From the NCBI GenBank assembly GCA_947086625.1, contig CAMTZV010000005.1, positions 1 through 11,400 on the forward strand: DNA of 11,400 nt, read 5' to 3'. Below, piece by piece: positions 1-7,969 of this stretch (positions are counted from its first letter, which is position 1; each line of letters starts with the position of its first letter). Made by a program: the position numbers and the translations under genes. A model generated the notes under the pieces. It worked only from the letters and a program-made list of their open reading frames with translations, did no database searches and had not been told where the DNA came from. This DNA comes from an uncultured bacterium (GTDB taxonomy: Bacteria; Bacillota; Clostridia; Lachnospirales; Lachnospiraceae).

Positions 1-2589
1 ATGAGCCAGGCAAAGGGGGAACCCTACGCCGCGCAGATCGCGATCCTGAACGAATTGAAGGAGCAGGAGTACACGGAGGAATGGGCGTTTGAGCTGGCAT
101 ATCTCTATCACGAGGCGGGCATGACGGACAAGTGCATCGAGGCCTGCGATGAACTGATCCTCTGGTTTGGCGACGGGCCGTATGTGGAGAAGGCGCTGGA
201 GCTGAAAATGCTCTATCAGCCGTTAAATCCGGATCAGGAGGAAAAATACAGGCAGCTTCGCAAGAAAAAGGACGGCATCATCGAGGTGCGGCCCGACGAG
301 TATCTGGAGTCGGGGGAGATCATCAACAATACGATCAAAATCCCCGAGGTGCACGTCAACGCCGACCGCTTCAATACGCAGAACCTGCAGGAGGAGCTGG
401 CCCGGGGGATGCAGCAGATCATGGCGGCCACCGAGAAGGAGACCGTGAATGACACGATGGATTCCATTAAAAAGATGGTGGAGGAGATCCCCTATCTGCA
501 GCCGCTTCTCGCGGAGGAGGGCTATCTGACCGAACCCGTTCTGCCGCCGGAATACGAGACGGACGAGGAGATCGACGGTTCCCTGAATCTGAATTTTCAG
601 GAGATTCTCGGGGAAGAATATGACGGGCAGCTCGCGCTTTCCCTCTCGGGCGGCGGCGCGTACGAGCCGCAGGTGCGCGGACAGATGACGATCGAGGATG
701 TACTCGCCGAGTGGGAGCGGACAAAGCGCGCCGCGGAGGTCGTGATGGAGGACGCGCAGCAGCGAAAGCTCGAATCCGCGCGCAGACGCGCCTTGCAGGA
801 GACGGGCGATCTGATGGAACGGCTCTCTGCCGTCATCTCCCAGCTCGACGAGGGCGTCACGACAAGGGAGCTTGTCGAGCAGGCTTACGAGGGGGAGACG
901 CCGGAATTTATGAACCGCGCGGCGCAGGTGTTTGCAGACGCCAACGAGCGCCTGCAGGAGGAGATCGACCGCCTGCAGGCGGATCAGGGCGTACCGCCGC
1001 AGGAGGAGGGCCTTGTGCCGGAGCCGCCCGCCGACATGCCGCCGGATACGGCTTTTACGCCGGATGCCGCCGGATGGGAGCAGGGAGCGGACGAAGCGCC
1101 GGAGCCGCCCGCCGGCATACTGCCGGATACGGCTTTCACGCCGGATGCCGCCGGATGGGAGCAGGGAGCGGACGAGGCGCCGGAGCCGCCCGCCGACGTG
1201 CCGCCCGAGCCGGACTTTGCGTCGGATCCCGAGGAGGAAAAGCTTCACCGTGCGTTCACGGGGGCGATCGAGGTGCCCTTTGAGGAGTTCGACGAGGCGG
1301 AGGAGGCACTCGCGGCAGAGCTTGAGGCGGAGGGTCTGGAGCTGTATCAGGATCCGGATCCCGGGACGTCCGCAGCAGGGCCGAGGGATTCCGGCGTCCG
1401 GCGGGAGTTCGGGCATCCATCGCCCGGCGCTCCGGTGAAGTCATTCCCGGATCTCTCCGAGCTGCTGTCGTTTGACGCATTTCACGGCACCGGAAAGAGC
1501 AGGGAAAAGAAGGAGGAGCGCGCAGATCAGGCCGACGGGACGGATACCTCAGAGATCAGGGCGCCGGAGAGCAAAAAGCCGCATCCGTCCGAAAAGCGGG
1601 CCGGGGCAGCGCCCCCGCCGGAGGCGTTTGACGAGACGACCGGCGGTTCGGTTGAGGAGGGGGAGGAACGGTTCAACAAGGTGCTTTCCGACTGGGAGGC
1701 GATGAAGGATCCGACAACGCCCCTGCCGGAGATCAGCATGGATCTGTTCGAGGAGCAGGAAAAGCCCCCGGAGACGTCCGGGGAGCCGCAGGAACGGCAG
1801 AAGCAGACAGCGTTTGAAGGGATCAAAAGGCTGGACGCCGAGATGACGAAGCGATTTTCCTATTTCGCGAAAGTGGACGGCATGGAAGCGCAGATCTGCG
1901 GCGCGCTGAATGGCTGCGGCGCGTACCTGACGGGTGCCGGCCGTGGGAAGGGCGGCAATCTCATCATCGAGGGCGCGTCCGGCTGCGGGAAGACGATGCT
2001 GGCGACGAATCTTGTAAAGACGCTCCAGCAGATGACAGGCAAGCCGGGCAAGCAGATCGGAAAGATCAACGGAGACGCCTTAAACCACAAGGACGTGTAC
2101 GCATTGATGGAAAAGATCAGCGGCGGCTGTCTTATCATCGAGCAGGTCGAGGGGCTTTCAAGGGAGACCGAGGGGAAGCTGGCTTCCTTTATCGAACAGC
2201 ATCCGGCACAGCTTCTCGTTATTCTGGAGGATACGAAGGACGGCATCGCAAAAGCGCTGGGCAGACACGACGCCTTTGCGGAGAAATTCAGCGAGCGGAT
2301 CACTGTTCCGTTCTTCACAAATGACGAGCTGGTAGAGTTGGCGAAGACGTATGCCGCGGAGAACGGCTACGGCATCGACGCAATGGCGGTGCTCGCGCTG
2401 TATACGCGCATCAGCAGCATCCAGAAGCTCGACCAGACGACGACGCTCGTGGAGGTAAAGGAGATTGTCGATGAGGCGATCGATAAGGTGGAGAAGGGAA
2501 GCCTGAAAAAGATGTTCGGCATCCTGACCTCAAAGCGCTACGATGAGAACAATTATGTAGTCCTCCACGAAAAGGATTTTGAGGACTAA
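1..2589 (+). CDS. TPR / coiled-coil / degenerate AAA-type ATPase protein
   Basis: An 862-residue reading frame opens at the first base, so the true start may lie upstream and no ribosome binding site can be seen. Residues ~8-75 are TPR-like helical pairs rich in A, L, Y and E. Residues ~235-330 are highly charged and probably coiled coil. Residues ~330-600 are an acidic, proline-rich linker containing two 27-residue repeats. Residues ~605-862 form an AAA-like domain, with Walker A GASGCGKT at 658-665. The Walker B position reads CLIIEQ (710-715), where active AAA proteins of the CbxX type have hhhhDE. The box where an arginine finger (SRF) is expected reads EKFSER (761-766). The fold therefore looks AAA, but hydrolysis is doubtful. 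No signal peptide or membrane segment is seen. It sits 27 bp upstream of glgB and is probably co-transcribed with it. I do not recognise a named gene. A scaffold or regulator role is only inference. Confidence 0.75.
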   Translation: MSQAKGEPYAAQIAILNELKEQEYTEEWAFELAYLYHEAGMTDKCIEACDELILWFGDGPYVEKALELKMLYQPLNPDQEEKYRQLRKKKDGIIEVRPDEYLESGEIINNTIKIPEVHVNADRFNTQNLQEELARGMQQIMAATEKETVNDTMDSIKKMVEEIPYLQPLLAEEGYLTEPVLPPEYETDEEIDGSLNLNFQEILGEEYDGQLALSLSGGGAYEPQVRGQMTIEDVLAEWERTKRAAEVVMEDAQQRKLESARRRALQETGDLMERLSAVISQLDEGVTTRELVEQAYEGETPEFMNRAAQVFADANERLQEEIDRLQADQGVPPQEEGLVPEPPADMPPDTAFTPDAAGWEQGADEAPEPPAGILPDTAFTPDAAGWEQGADEAPEPPADVPPEPDFASDPEEEKLHRAFTGAIEVPFEEFDEAEEALAAELEAEGLELYQDPDPGTSAAGPRDSGVRREFGHPSPGAPVKSFPDLSELLSFDAFHGTGKSREKKEERADQADGTDTSEIRAPESKKPHPSEKRAGAAPPPEAFDETTGGSVEEGEERFNKVLSDWEAMKDPTTPLPEISMDLFEEQEKPPETSGEPQERQKQTAFEGIKRLDAEMTKRFSYFAKVDGMEAQICGALNGCGAYLTGAGRGKGGNLIIEGASGCGKTMLATNLVKTLQQMTGKPGKQIGKINGDALNHKDVYALMEKISGGCLIIEQVEGLSRETEGKLASFIEQHPAQLLVILEDTKDGIAKALGRHDAFAEKFSERITVPFFTNDELVELAKTYAAENGYGIDAMAVLALYTRISSIQKLDQTTTLVEVKEIVDEAIDKVEKGSLKKMFGILTSKRYDENNYVVLHEKDFED
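1021..1208 (+). repeat. 81-bp in-frame tandem repeat (2.3 copies)
   Basis: Unit 1 is 1021-1101 and unit 2 is 1102-1182, nearly identical with a few substitutions. A third partial unit begins at 1183. Each unit encodes 27 residues beginning EPPA and containing TPDAAGWEQGADEAP, inside the acidic proline-rich linker of the AAA-like protein. The near-identity of the DNA suggests recent duplication by slippage or unequal crossing-over, so copy number may vary between strains. Confidence 0.9.
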
Positions 2590-2616
2590 AATAAATACAT
2601 GAAGGAGACGGGGGTA

Positions 2617-4557
2617 ATGAGTTATTTTTCTGAACTGGACATGTACCTGATGGGGCAGTCCACACACTACGACATTTACAAAAAGCTGGGAGCGCATCAG
2701 ATGACGTACAAGCGCAAAAAGGGCATCATGTTCGATCTGTGGGCGCCCGGCGCAAAGCGCGTCTGGGTCATCGGGAGCTTCAATGAATGGAACGAGACGA
2801 CGCACGAGATGGAGCGTCTCGCGCCGGAGGCATGCGGCATTTACGAGCTGTTTGTCCCGGAGGCAAAGGTGGGAGACTTCTACAAGTATCTGATCGAGAC
2901 GGCGGACGGCAGCTTGCTCTACAAGGCTGACCCGTATGCAAATTATGCGGAGATGCGCCCCGGCACGGCGTCTATCGTGGCGGATATCGACAATTTTAAG
3001 TGGACGGACGCAGAGTGGATGAAGGAGCGCGCCGCAAAGGATGTGTATAAGGAGCCGATGGCGATCCTGGAGGTGCATCCCGGCTCCTGGATGCGGCATC
3101 CGAACCGCGAGGATGAGGGTTTTTATACGTACCGCGAGTTTGCAAAGTCCCTGATCAAATATGTTAAGCAGATGGGCTACACACATGTGGAGCTCATGGG
3201 CATCTCCGAGTATCCGTTTGACGGCTCGTGGGGCTATCAGGTGACCGGCTACTATGCGCCGACGTCCCGCTACGGCTCGCCGGAGGACTTTGCGTATCTC
3301 ATCGACCAGCTTCACAAAAACGGGATCGGCGTCATTTTGGACTGGGTTCCGGCACACTTTCCGCGGGATGCGCACGGGCTGGCGAATTTTGACGGTACCT
3401 GCCTGTACGAGTATGCGGATCCGAAGAAGGGTGAGCATCCCGACTGGGGTACGAAGATCTTTGACTACGGCAAAAACGAGGTCAAAAACTTCCTGATCGG
3501 CAGCGCACTCATGTGGATCGAGCACTACCATGTGGATGGCCTGCGCGTGGATGCGGTTGCGTCGATGCTCTATCTCGACTACGGCAAGCAGGACGGACAG
3601 TGGGTTGCCAACAAGTACGGCGACAACAAAAACCTCGAGGCGATTGAGTTTTTCAAGCATATTAACACGCTTATCACCGGGCGCAACAAGGGCGCGATCA
3701 TGGTGGCGGAGGAGTCTACCGCCTGGCCGAAGGTGACGGGCAGAGCCGAGGAGGACGGGCTGAACTTCTCCTTAAAGTGGAACATGGGATGGATGCACGA
3801 TTTCCTCGACTACATGAAGCTCGACCCGTACTTCCGCAAGGACAATCACTACAAGATGACCTTTGCCATGAGCTACAACGAGAGCGAGAAGTACATTCTG
3901 GTACTCTCGCACGACGAGGTTGTTCATCTGAAGTGCTCGATGATTAACAAGATGCCGGGTCTTGAGGGCGACAAGTTCGCGAACCTTCGTCTGGCGTATA
4001 CGTACTTCATGATGCATCCGGGCAAGAAGCTTCTGTTCATGGGGCAGGATTTCGCACAGCTTCGGGAGTGGAGCGAGGAGCGGGAGCTTGACTGGTATCT
4101 GCTGGCGGAAAAGCCGCATCAGCAGATTCAGGATTATATGAGACAGCTTCTGAAGATGTATAAGAAATATCCGGCGATGTACGAGCTGGATCACGAGTGG
4201 GGCGGCTTTGAGTGGATCAACGCGGACGACACGGAGCATAGCATTTACAGCTTTATCCGAAAGTCCTCGGACGGTAAAAAATGCCTGATCTGCGTCTTAA
4301 ACTTCACGCCGGTCGCAAGGCCCGATTACCGGGTCGGCGTGCCGCAGGCGGGCAGCTATAAGCTCGTCTTAAACTCTGATGAGGCGTGCTACGGCGGCAG
4401 CGGTGCGGAAACGTCAAAGAGCTACCGGGCAAAAAAGGGCGAGTGGGACGGACAGCCCTACTCCGTTTCGTATCCTCTGCCTGCGCTTGGGGCGGCGGTC
4501 TTCTCCTTTGACTACAAGGAGCCGGCAAAGCCGAAGCAAAAGGAAAAAGAAAAATAA
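2617..4557 (+). CDS. glgB: 1,4-alpha-glucan (glycogen) branching enzyme
   Basis: GlgB (EC 2.4.1.18) cuts alpha-1,4-glucan chains and re-attaches them by alpha-1,6 bonds, making the branches of glycogen in the cytoplasm. The start at 2617 is chosen because AAGGAG (2602-2607) lies 9 nt upstream; an in-frame ATG at 2599 sits before that site. This gives 646 residues, within the usual family size. Residues ~20-115 are a CBM48-like N-terminal module (FDLWAPGAKRVWVIGSFNEW). Residues ~145-520 are the GH13 barrel: region I DWVPAH (D242-H247), region II GLRVDAV with nucleophile D312, region III AEEST with acid/base E365, and region IV SHDE with D433. A beta-rich C-terminal domain follows, ending in a lysine-rich tail. 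All four catalytic regions are intact, so the enzyme should be active. No other glg gene is in the window. Its partner upstream is the AAA-like gene, an uncommon neighbour for glycogen synthesis. Confidence 0.96.
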   Translation: MSYFSELDMYLMGQSTHYDIYKKLGAHQMTYKRKKGIMFDLWAPGAKRVWVIGSFNEWNETTHEMERLAPEACGIYELFVPEAKVGDFYKYLIETADGSLLYKADPYANYAEMRPGTASIVADIDNFKWTDAEWMKERAAKDVYKEPMAILEVHPGSWMRHPNREDEGFYTYREFAKSLIKYVKQMGYTHVELMGISEYPFDGSWGYQVTGYYAPTSRYGSPEDFAYLIDQLHKNGIGVILDWVPAHFPRDAHGLANFDGTCLYEYADPKKGEHPDWGTKIFDYGKNEVKNFLIGSALMWIEHYHVDGLRVDAVASMLYLDYGKQDGQWVANKYGDNKNLEAIEFFKHINTLITGRNKGAIMVAEESTAWPKVTGRAEEDGLNFSLKWNMGWMHDFLDYMKLDPYFRKDNHYKMTFAMSYNESEKYILVLSHDEVVHLKCSMINKMPGLEGDKFANLRLAYTYFMMHPGKKLLFMGQDFAQLREWSEERELDWYLLAEKPHQQIQDYMRQLLKMYKKYPAMYELDHEWGGFEWINADDTEHSIYSFIRKSSDGKKCLICVLNFTPVARPDYRVGVPQAGSYKLVLNSDEACYGGSGAETSKSYRAKKGEWDGQPYSVSYPLPALGAAVFSFDYKEPAKPKQKEKEK

Positions 4558-4584
4558 AGAAGAAAAATTAAGAAGATATTGTAC

Positions 4585-4620
4585 AGGGCCACCGTATCAT
4601 GCGGAGGCCCTAATTTTTTT
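4585..4620 (+). terminator. Rho-independent terminator after glgB
   Basis: AGGGCC (4585-4590) pairs with GGCCCT (4606-4611). After an A-A mismatch the stem continues as CCG (4592-4594) with CGG (4602-4604) around a TATCATG loop. A run of seven T (4614-4620) follows. It lies 28 bp after the glgB stop and separates the glgB unit from the flagellar block. Confidence 0.85.
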
Positions 4621-4645
4621 GAGGTATTTATCCGAAATAACCTAC

Positions 4646-4712
4646 AGCGAATGAGTTAGCTGCGTCAGCAGCGGGAAAGCGCCGCAGGCGCCTTAGCGAA
4701 TGGCGTTGGCTG
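4646..4712 (+). repeat. Imperfect direct repeat with two small hairpins between its copies
   Basis: AGCGAATG-A-GTTAGCTG (4646-4662) recurs as AGCGAATG-GC-GTTGGCTG (4695-4712), 49 bp apart. Between and overlapping them are two compact stems: GCTGC/GCAGC (4659-4672) and GCGCC/GGCGC (4679-4691). No T-run follows either, so they are not terminators. The stretch is intergenic, upstream of the FliK-like gene. It looks like a small dispersed intergenic repeat or a processing site. Function is unknown. Confidence 0.45.
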
Positions 4713-4741
4713 AACTGTTACGTTTGGAAGGGAGAATTCAC

Positions 4742-7700
4742 ATGCAGCACATGCAGATAGAACAACTGGAACAGCGGGGGATTTTTGCACAGGCGCAGGT
4801 GAGCGCCGAGAAGGAGAGCGGGCCCAGACCCCGGGAAGCGGAAAAGGCCGCGGGTATAAGCGGGATCGTCAGAGGAAGTGCGCCCCAGACAAAGAGTGTG
4901 ACCTATCGCAAGCCGGATAACGGACAGGGTGCGGACGCACAGGACATCATGAACCAGGCGGCGGCGCAGGACGCCGTGCAGATGAAAAATGAGATGGTCG
5001 TAGGCGCGAACAGCACGGGAAGCGCGCACGCGGGCGCAATGGAGGAGGACGGCTTTTCCTTAAAGGATACGGATATTCACACGGTTGTGACGGAAACCGA
5101 CAAGATTCAGATGCAGCTTGCGAAGGCGGGAAAGGATACCTCTTATTTCAGCGGAGAGCTGACGCCGGAGCAGATCGCGCAGCTCGCCGGCTCACCGGCT
5201 CTCGCGGCGCAGTATGAGACGGCGCTCACACAGGCGGACGCATTGGAGCCGCTTGGCGAAGGGGCGCTCAAATATATGCTGGACAATGAGCTGGAGCCGA
5301 CGATCGGCAATCTCTATCAGGCGCAGTACAACGGGGGAAGCGCGTATGTTATTCAGCCGGACGGGCGCTTTGACGAGGCGCAGATCACGGAACAGATCGG
5401 GCACATTGCCGCGGCAGCAGGGCTGGAGCCGACGGAGGAAACGATTTATGCGGGCAAATGGCTGGCGGCGAACGGGCTGCCCGTGACCGCAAAAAATCTG
5501 GCTTATCTCATCGATCTGAAACAGATGGAGCTGCCCCTTGATCAGGGCCGGTCCTTGCAGGCGATGACGGAGGCGGTAGCGAGAGGGGAGTCCGCGAGCG
5601 ATGCGTATGTTCTTGACGGCTATTCGCCCGCAGAGCGGGCCGAGGAGGCAATGGCAGTCATCGAGCAGGCGACGGACGAGGATCTCATGTATGTGCTCTC
5701 GCAAGGGCAGGAGCTTACAATCGAAAATCTGCGGGAAGCGCATCGGATCACGACCGGGGGCGGCGCGAAGGGCGACGCAGACGGGCAGCGGGACATGATG
5801 CACGGCTTTTCGCTGCTTGAGGCGCGCAGGATTTTGGAGGAGACGCGTCTGGCAATGACGACCGAGGCAAACTACGGTCTTATCAAACGGGGCATGGAGC
5901 TTGACATTGAGCCGCTCGTAAAGCTGGTGGACGATTTAAAGGCGCAGGAGCAAAGCTACTACCGGGAGCTTTTACAGGCGGACGGAAGCGTGGCAAACGA
6001 GGATCAGGTGGGGCTGTTTCAGCAGACGATCGAGACGGCACAGCAGCTAAAGGGAATGCCCGCCTACGCCATCGGAAGCGCGGATTTTGACGGAACCGTG
6101 GAGGGCCTGCACGCGGAGGGTGGAAAGCTGCAGGCGAAGCTGGACGCTGCGGGAGAGGTATACGATACGATGATGAGCCAGCCGCGCCGCGACATGGGCG
6201 ACTCGATTCAGAAGGCGTTTCGCAATATCGGGGACATTCTGCGCGCAATCGGGATGGAGCCGAATGAAGGCAACACCCGTGCGGTGCGCATTCTCGCCTA
6301 CAATCAGATGGAGATCACGCGGGAGTCGGTGCTTGAGATGAAGCTTGCGGACCGTCAGGTGCAGCAGGCGTTCGAGAGCTTAAAGCCGGCGGTCGTGCGC
6401 GAGATGATCCGAGACGGCATCAATCCTTTAAATATGCAGATGAGCGAGTTAAACGAGCAGGCACAGCAGATCCGGGAGCGCCTTGGCGGTGCGGACGAGC
6501 TGACAAAGTTCAGCGAATATCTGTGGCGTCTGGAGCAAAGCCGCGCGATCTCACCCGAGGAGCGGGACTCCTACATCGGGATTTACCGCCTGATCCATCA
6601 GATCGAGGCGGGCGACGGAGCGGCGATCGGAGCGCTTGTGCGGCAGGGCGAGCCGCTCACGATGGAAAATCTGCTGCGCGCGGTGCGCAGCGGCAAAAAG
6701 AGCGGTATGGATTACTCCGTCGACGACAGCTTCGGCGGTGTGAAGGGTACGATGAACGGAACCTCGATCACGGATCAGATTGACGCCGCGTACCAGACGG
6801 AGTGCTTTAAACAGATACAGAGGACGGATGCCGATCCGCAGCAGTTCTCGGATCTTTTGAAGGGGGAGCGCTGGCGGGATCTGACGCCGGAGCAGTTTTT
6901 GGAGGAGCTCATACAGGCGCCGGCAGACGAGGGAGAGACCGACACTTATTACAAAGAGCAGCTCGAGGACATGCAGACAGCGGCGGCGGCGGAGAGCCGG
7001 ATCTATGAAATGCTGGAAAATTATTCCGTTCCCACGACAGTGGGCAGTGTGCTTGCGATGGAGCAGATGATGGCAAACCCTAACGACGCGCTGCGGAAGT
7101 TTTTTGCGCTGGCGGATCAGATCGAGGAGGACGGCAGCGAGCCGGACCTGATGGAGGAGATCGCGAAGATCAAGGCGGATATTTTAGATAAGCTGGGAGA
7201 GAGCCTGGGGGCGCCCGAGGAGCTGGCCGAGGCGCAGAATACGCTGGCGGAGGTGGCAGAGCACTGCGGGCAGACCGTGATGTACGCGCACGGCATGTCA
7301 ACGCTAAACATCCGTCAGCTTCAGATGATGACGGCGCAGCTTCATCTGGGCGTGAGCATGACGAAGGAGGAGCGCTACCAGATTCCGGTTATGACGAGAG
7401 ACGGAGCGGTCGGCGTCAACGTGAAGATCGTCCGCGGCCCGGAGAAGAAGGGCAGTGTGCGCATCACGATGGAGTGCGAGACATACGGCAGGGTGGCGGC
7501 AGAGCTGCACGCACAGGAGAGGGGCATAAGCGGCTACATCGCCTCCGACTCCAGAGCGGGCGTGGATGCGCTGACGCGCGGACAGGACCGGCTTGCGTCC
7601 ATGCTTGGCGAGCTGGTCGGCGAGGCTTCTGAAAACCGGATACAGATCTTATACAGCGAGCATGTGGAGTTTGTTCAGTTTGAGCTTGGCGCCATAAAGA

Positions 7701-7816
7701 GCGGACAGGGCCCGGATGCGGAGGAAGGGGCACGGGAGGTTCAGACGAAGACGCTCTACGGCATCGCAGAAAAAATGGTTTGTTTTTTCAGGGAAGGGCT
7801 TCACGCGCAGGCATAA
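4742..7816 (+). CDS. Giant flagellar-associated protein with FliK-like C-terminus
   Basis: The start at 4742 is chosen because AAGGGAG (4728-4734) lies 7 nt upstream; an earlier in-frame ATG at 4700 falls inside the intergenic repeat and lacks such a site. The 1024-residue product has no signal peptide or membrane segment. Residues ~1-100 are Gln/Ala-rich and look disordered. The middle is helical and repeats a motif of the form hxxLxxxGxxhTxxNL. Examples are LMYVLSQGQELTIENL (T at 326) and ALVRQGEPLTMENL (T at 640), with others centred near 187, 249, 388, 526 and 766. Residues ~858-985 (YQIPVMTRDGAVGVNVKI onwards) resemble the FliK/Flg_hook C-terminal domain that signals hook completion. It matches my memory of a Lachnospiraceae family of unknown function annotated DUF6240, unverified. 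It sits directly upstream of flagellin. If it is a FliK relative it is about twice the usual length. An exported or regulatory flagellar role is inferred from context. Confidence 0.7.
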   Translation: MQHMQIEQLEQRGIFAQAQVSAEKESGPRPREAEKAAGISGIVRGSAPQTKSVTYRKPDNGQGADAQDIMNQAAAQDAVQMKNEMVVGANSTGSAHAGAMEEDGFSLKDTDIHTVVTETDKIQMQLAKAGKDTSYFSGELTPEQIAQLAGSPALAAQYETALTQADALEPLGEGALKYMLDNELEPTIGNLYQAQYNGGSAYVIQPDGRFDEAQITEQIGHIAAAAGLEPTEETIYAGKWLAANGLPVTAKNLAYLIDLKQMELPLDQGRSLQAMTEAVARGESASDAYVLDGYSPAERAEEAMAVIEQATDEDLMYVLSQGQELTIENLREAHRITTGGGAKGDADGQRDMMHGFSLLEARRILEETRLAMTTEANYGLIKRGMELDIEPLVKLVDDLKAQEQSYYRELLQADGSVANEDQVGLFQQTIETAQQLKGMPAYAIGSADFDGTVEGLHAEGGKLQAKLDAAGEVYDTMMSQPRRDMGDSIQKAFRNIGDILRAIGMEPNEGNTRAVRILAYNQMEITRESVLEMKLADRQVQQAFESLKPAVVREMIRDGINPLNMQMSELNEQAQQIRERLGGADELTKFSEYLWRLEQSRAISPEERDSYIGIYRLIHQIEAGDGAAIGALVRQGEPLTMENLLRAVRSGKKSGMDYSVDDSFGGVKGTMNGTSITDQIDAAYQTECFKQIQRTDADPQQFSDLLKGERWRDLTPEQFLEELIQAPADEGETDTYYKEQLEDMQTAAAAESRIYEMLENYSVPTTVGSVLAMEQMMANPNDALRKFFALADQIEEDGSEPDLMEEIAKIKADILDKLGESLGAPEELAEAQNTLAEVAEHCGQTVMYAHGMSTLNIRQLQMMTAQLHLGVSMTKEERYQIPVMTRDGAVGVNVKIVRGPEKKGSVRITMECETYGRVAAELHAQERGISGYIASDSRAGVDALTRGQDRLASMLGELVGEASENRIQILYSEHVEFVQFELGAIKSGQGPDAEEGAREVQTKTLYGIAEKMVCFFREGLHAQA

Positions 7817-7827
7817 GCCGCCGATAT
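7801..7827 (+). promoter_or_regulatory. Sigma-28/sigma-D-type flagellin promoter
   Basis: GCCGATAT at 7820-7827 matches the -10 consensus of the flagellar sigma factor (SigD/FliA). Fifteen bases upstream, TCAC (7801-7804) is only a weak match to the TAAA -35 element. It overlaps the last codons of the FliK-like gene and lies 143 bp before the flagellin start, so the transcript should begin near 7834. The -10 box and the gene it serves make it plausible; the -35 is the weak point. Confidence 0.55.
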
Positions 7828-7833
7828 ATGTAA

Positions 7834-7969
7834 AGAGTTATAGGAATAAAGGTTACTATGAACGGCTTCCGAGCCGTGGATCGTAACGAAGAAAGACCCG
7901 GCAACAGGGAGTGTCGCCGGATTTAAAATCGCAGGGAAGCGCACAGGCGTATATTTCAGAGGTGCGAAC
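7834..7969 (+). promoter_or_regulatory. Structured flagellin leader with candidate CsrA sites and an SD-covering hairpin
   Basis: Three structures can be drawn. First, GTTAC/GTAAC (7852-7856 with 7883-7887), an internal loop containing GGA, then ACGGCT/AGCCGT capped by UCCG (7862-7877). Second, CCGGC/GCCGG (7898-7902 with 7916-7920) enclosing ACA-GGGAG-UGU (7904-7914); apart from one extra G this matches the published CsrA consensus core ACARGGAUGU, with GGA in the loop. Third, CGCAC/GTGCG (7940-7944 with 7962-7966), which hides most of the Shine-Dalgarno AGAGGTG (7958-7964, 5 nt before the ATG). A small CGC-AGGGAA-GCG hairpin (7930-7941) shares bases with the third, so the two exclude each other. 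Five GGA motifs occur in all. In Bacillus subtilis CsrA represses flagellin translation and FliW antagonises it; neither gene is in this window. Confidence 0.55.

Noticed and set aside
223..1416. Long minus-strand frame of 397 codons opposite the AAA-like gene
   Set aside because: Very rich in Arg and Leu, no ribosome binding site, and explained by GC-rich third positions on the opposite strand.
2530..3660. Minus-strand frame of 376 codons opposite glgB
   Set aside because: glgB carries intact catalytic motifs throughout, and the antisense frame has no recognisable domain.
4611..4639. Possible sigma-28 promoter (TAAT, 16 bp, TCCGAAAT) before the FliK-like gene
   Set aside because: Two mismatches in the -10 and one in the -35, overlapping the terminator T-run; too weak to list.
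7834..7969. Cyclic-di-GMP riboswitch in the flagellin leader
   Set aside because: The leader lacks the conserved core bases I know for the GEMM-I type, and I see no match to type II.
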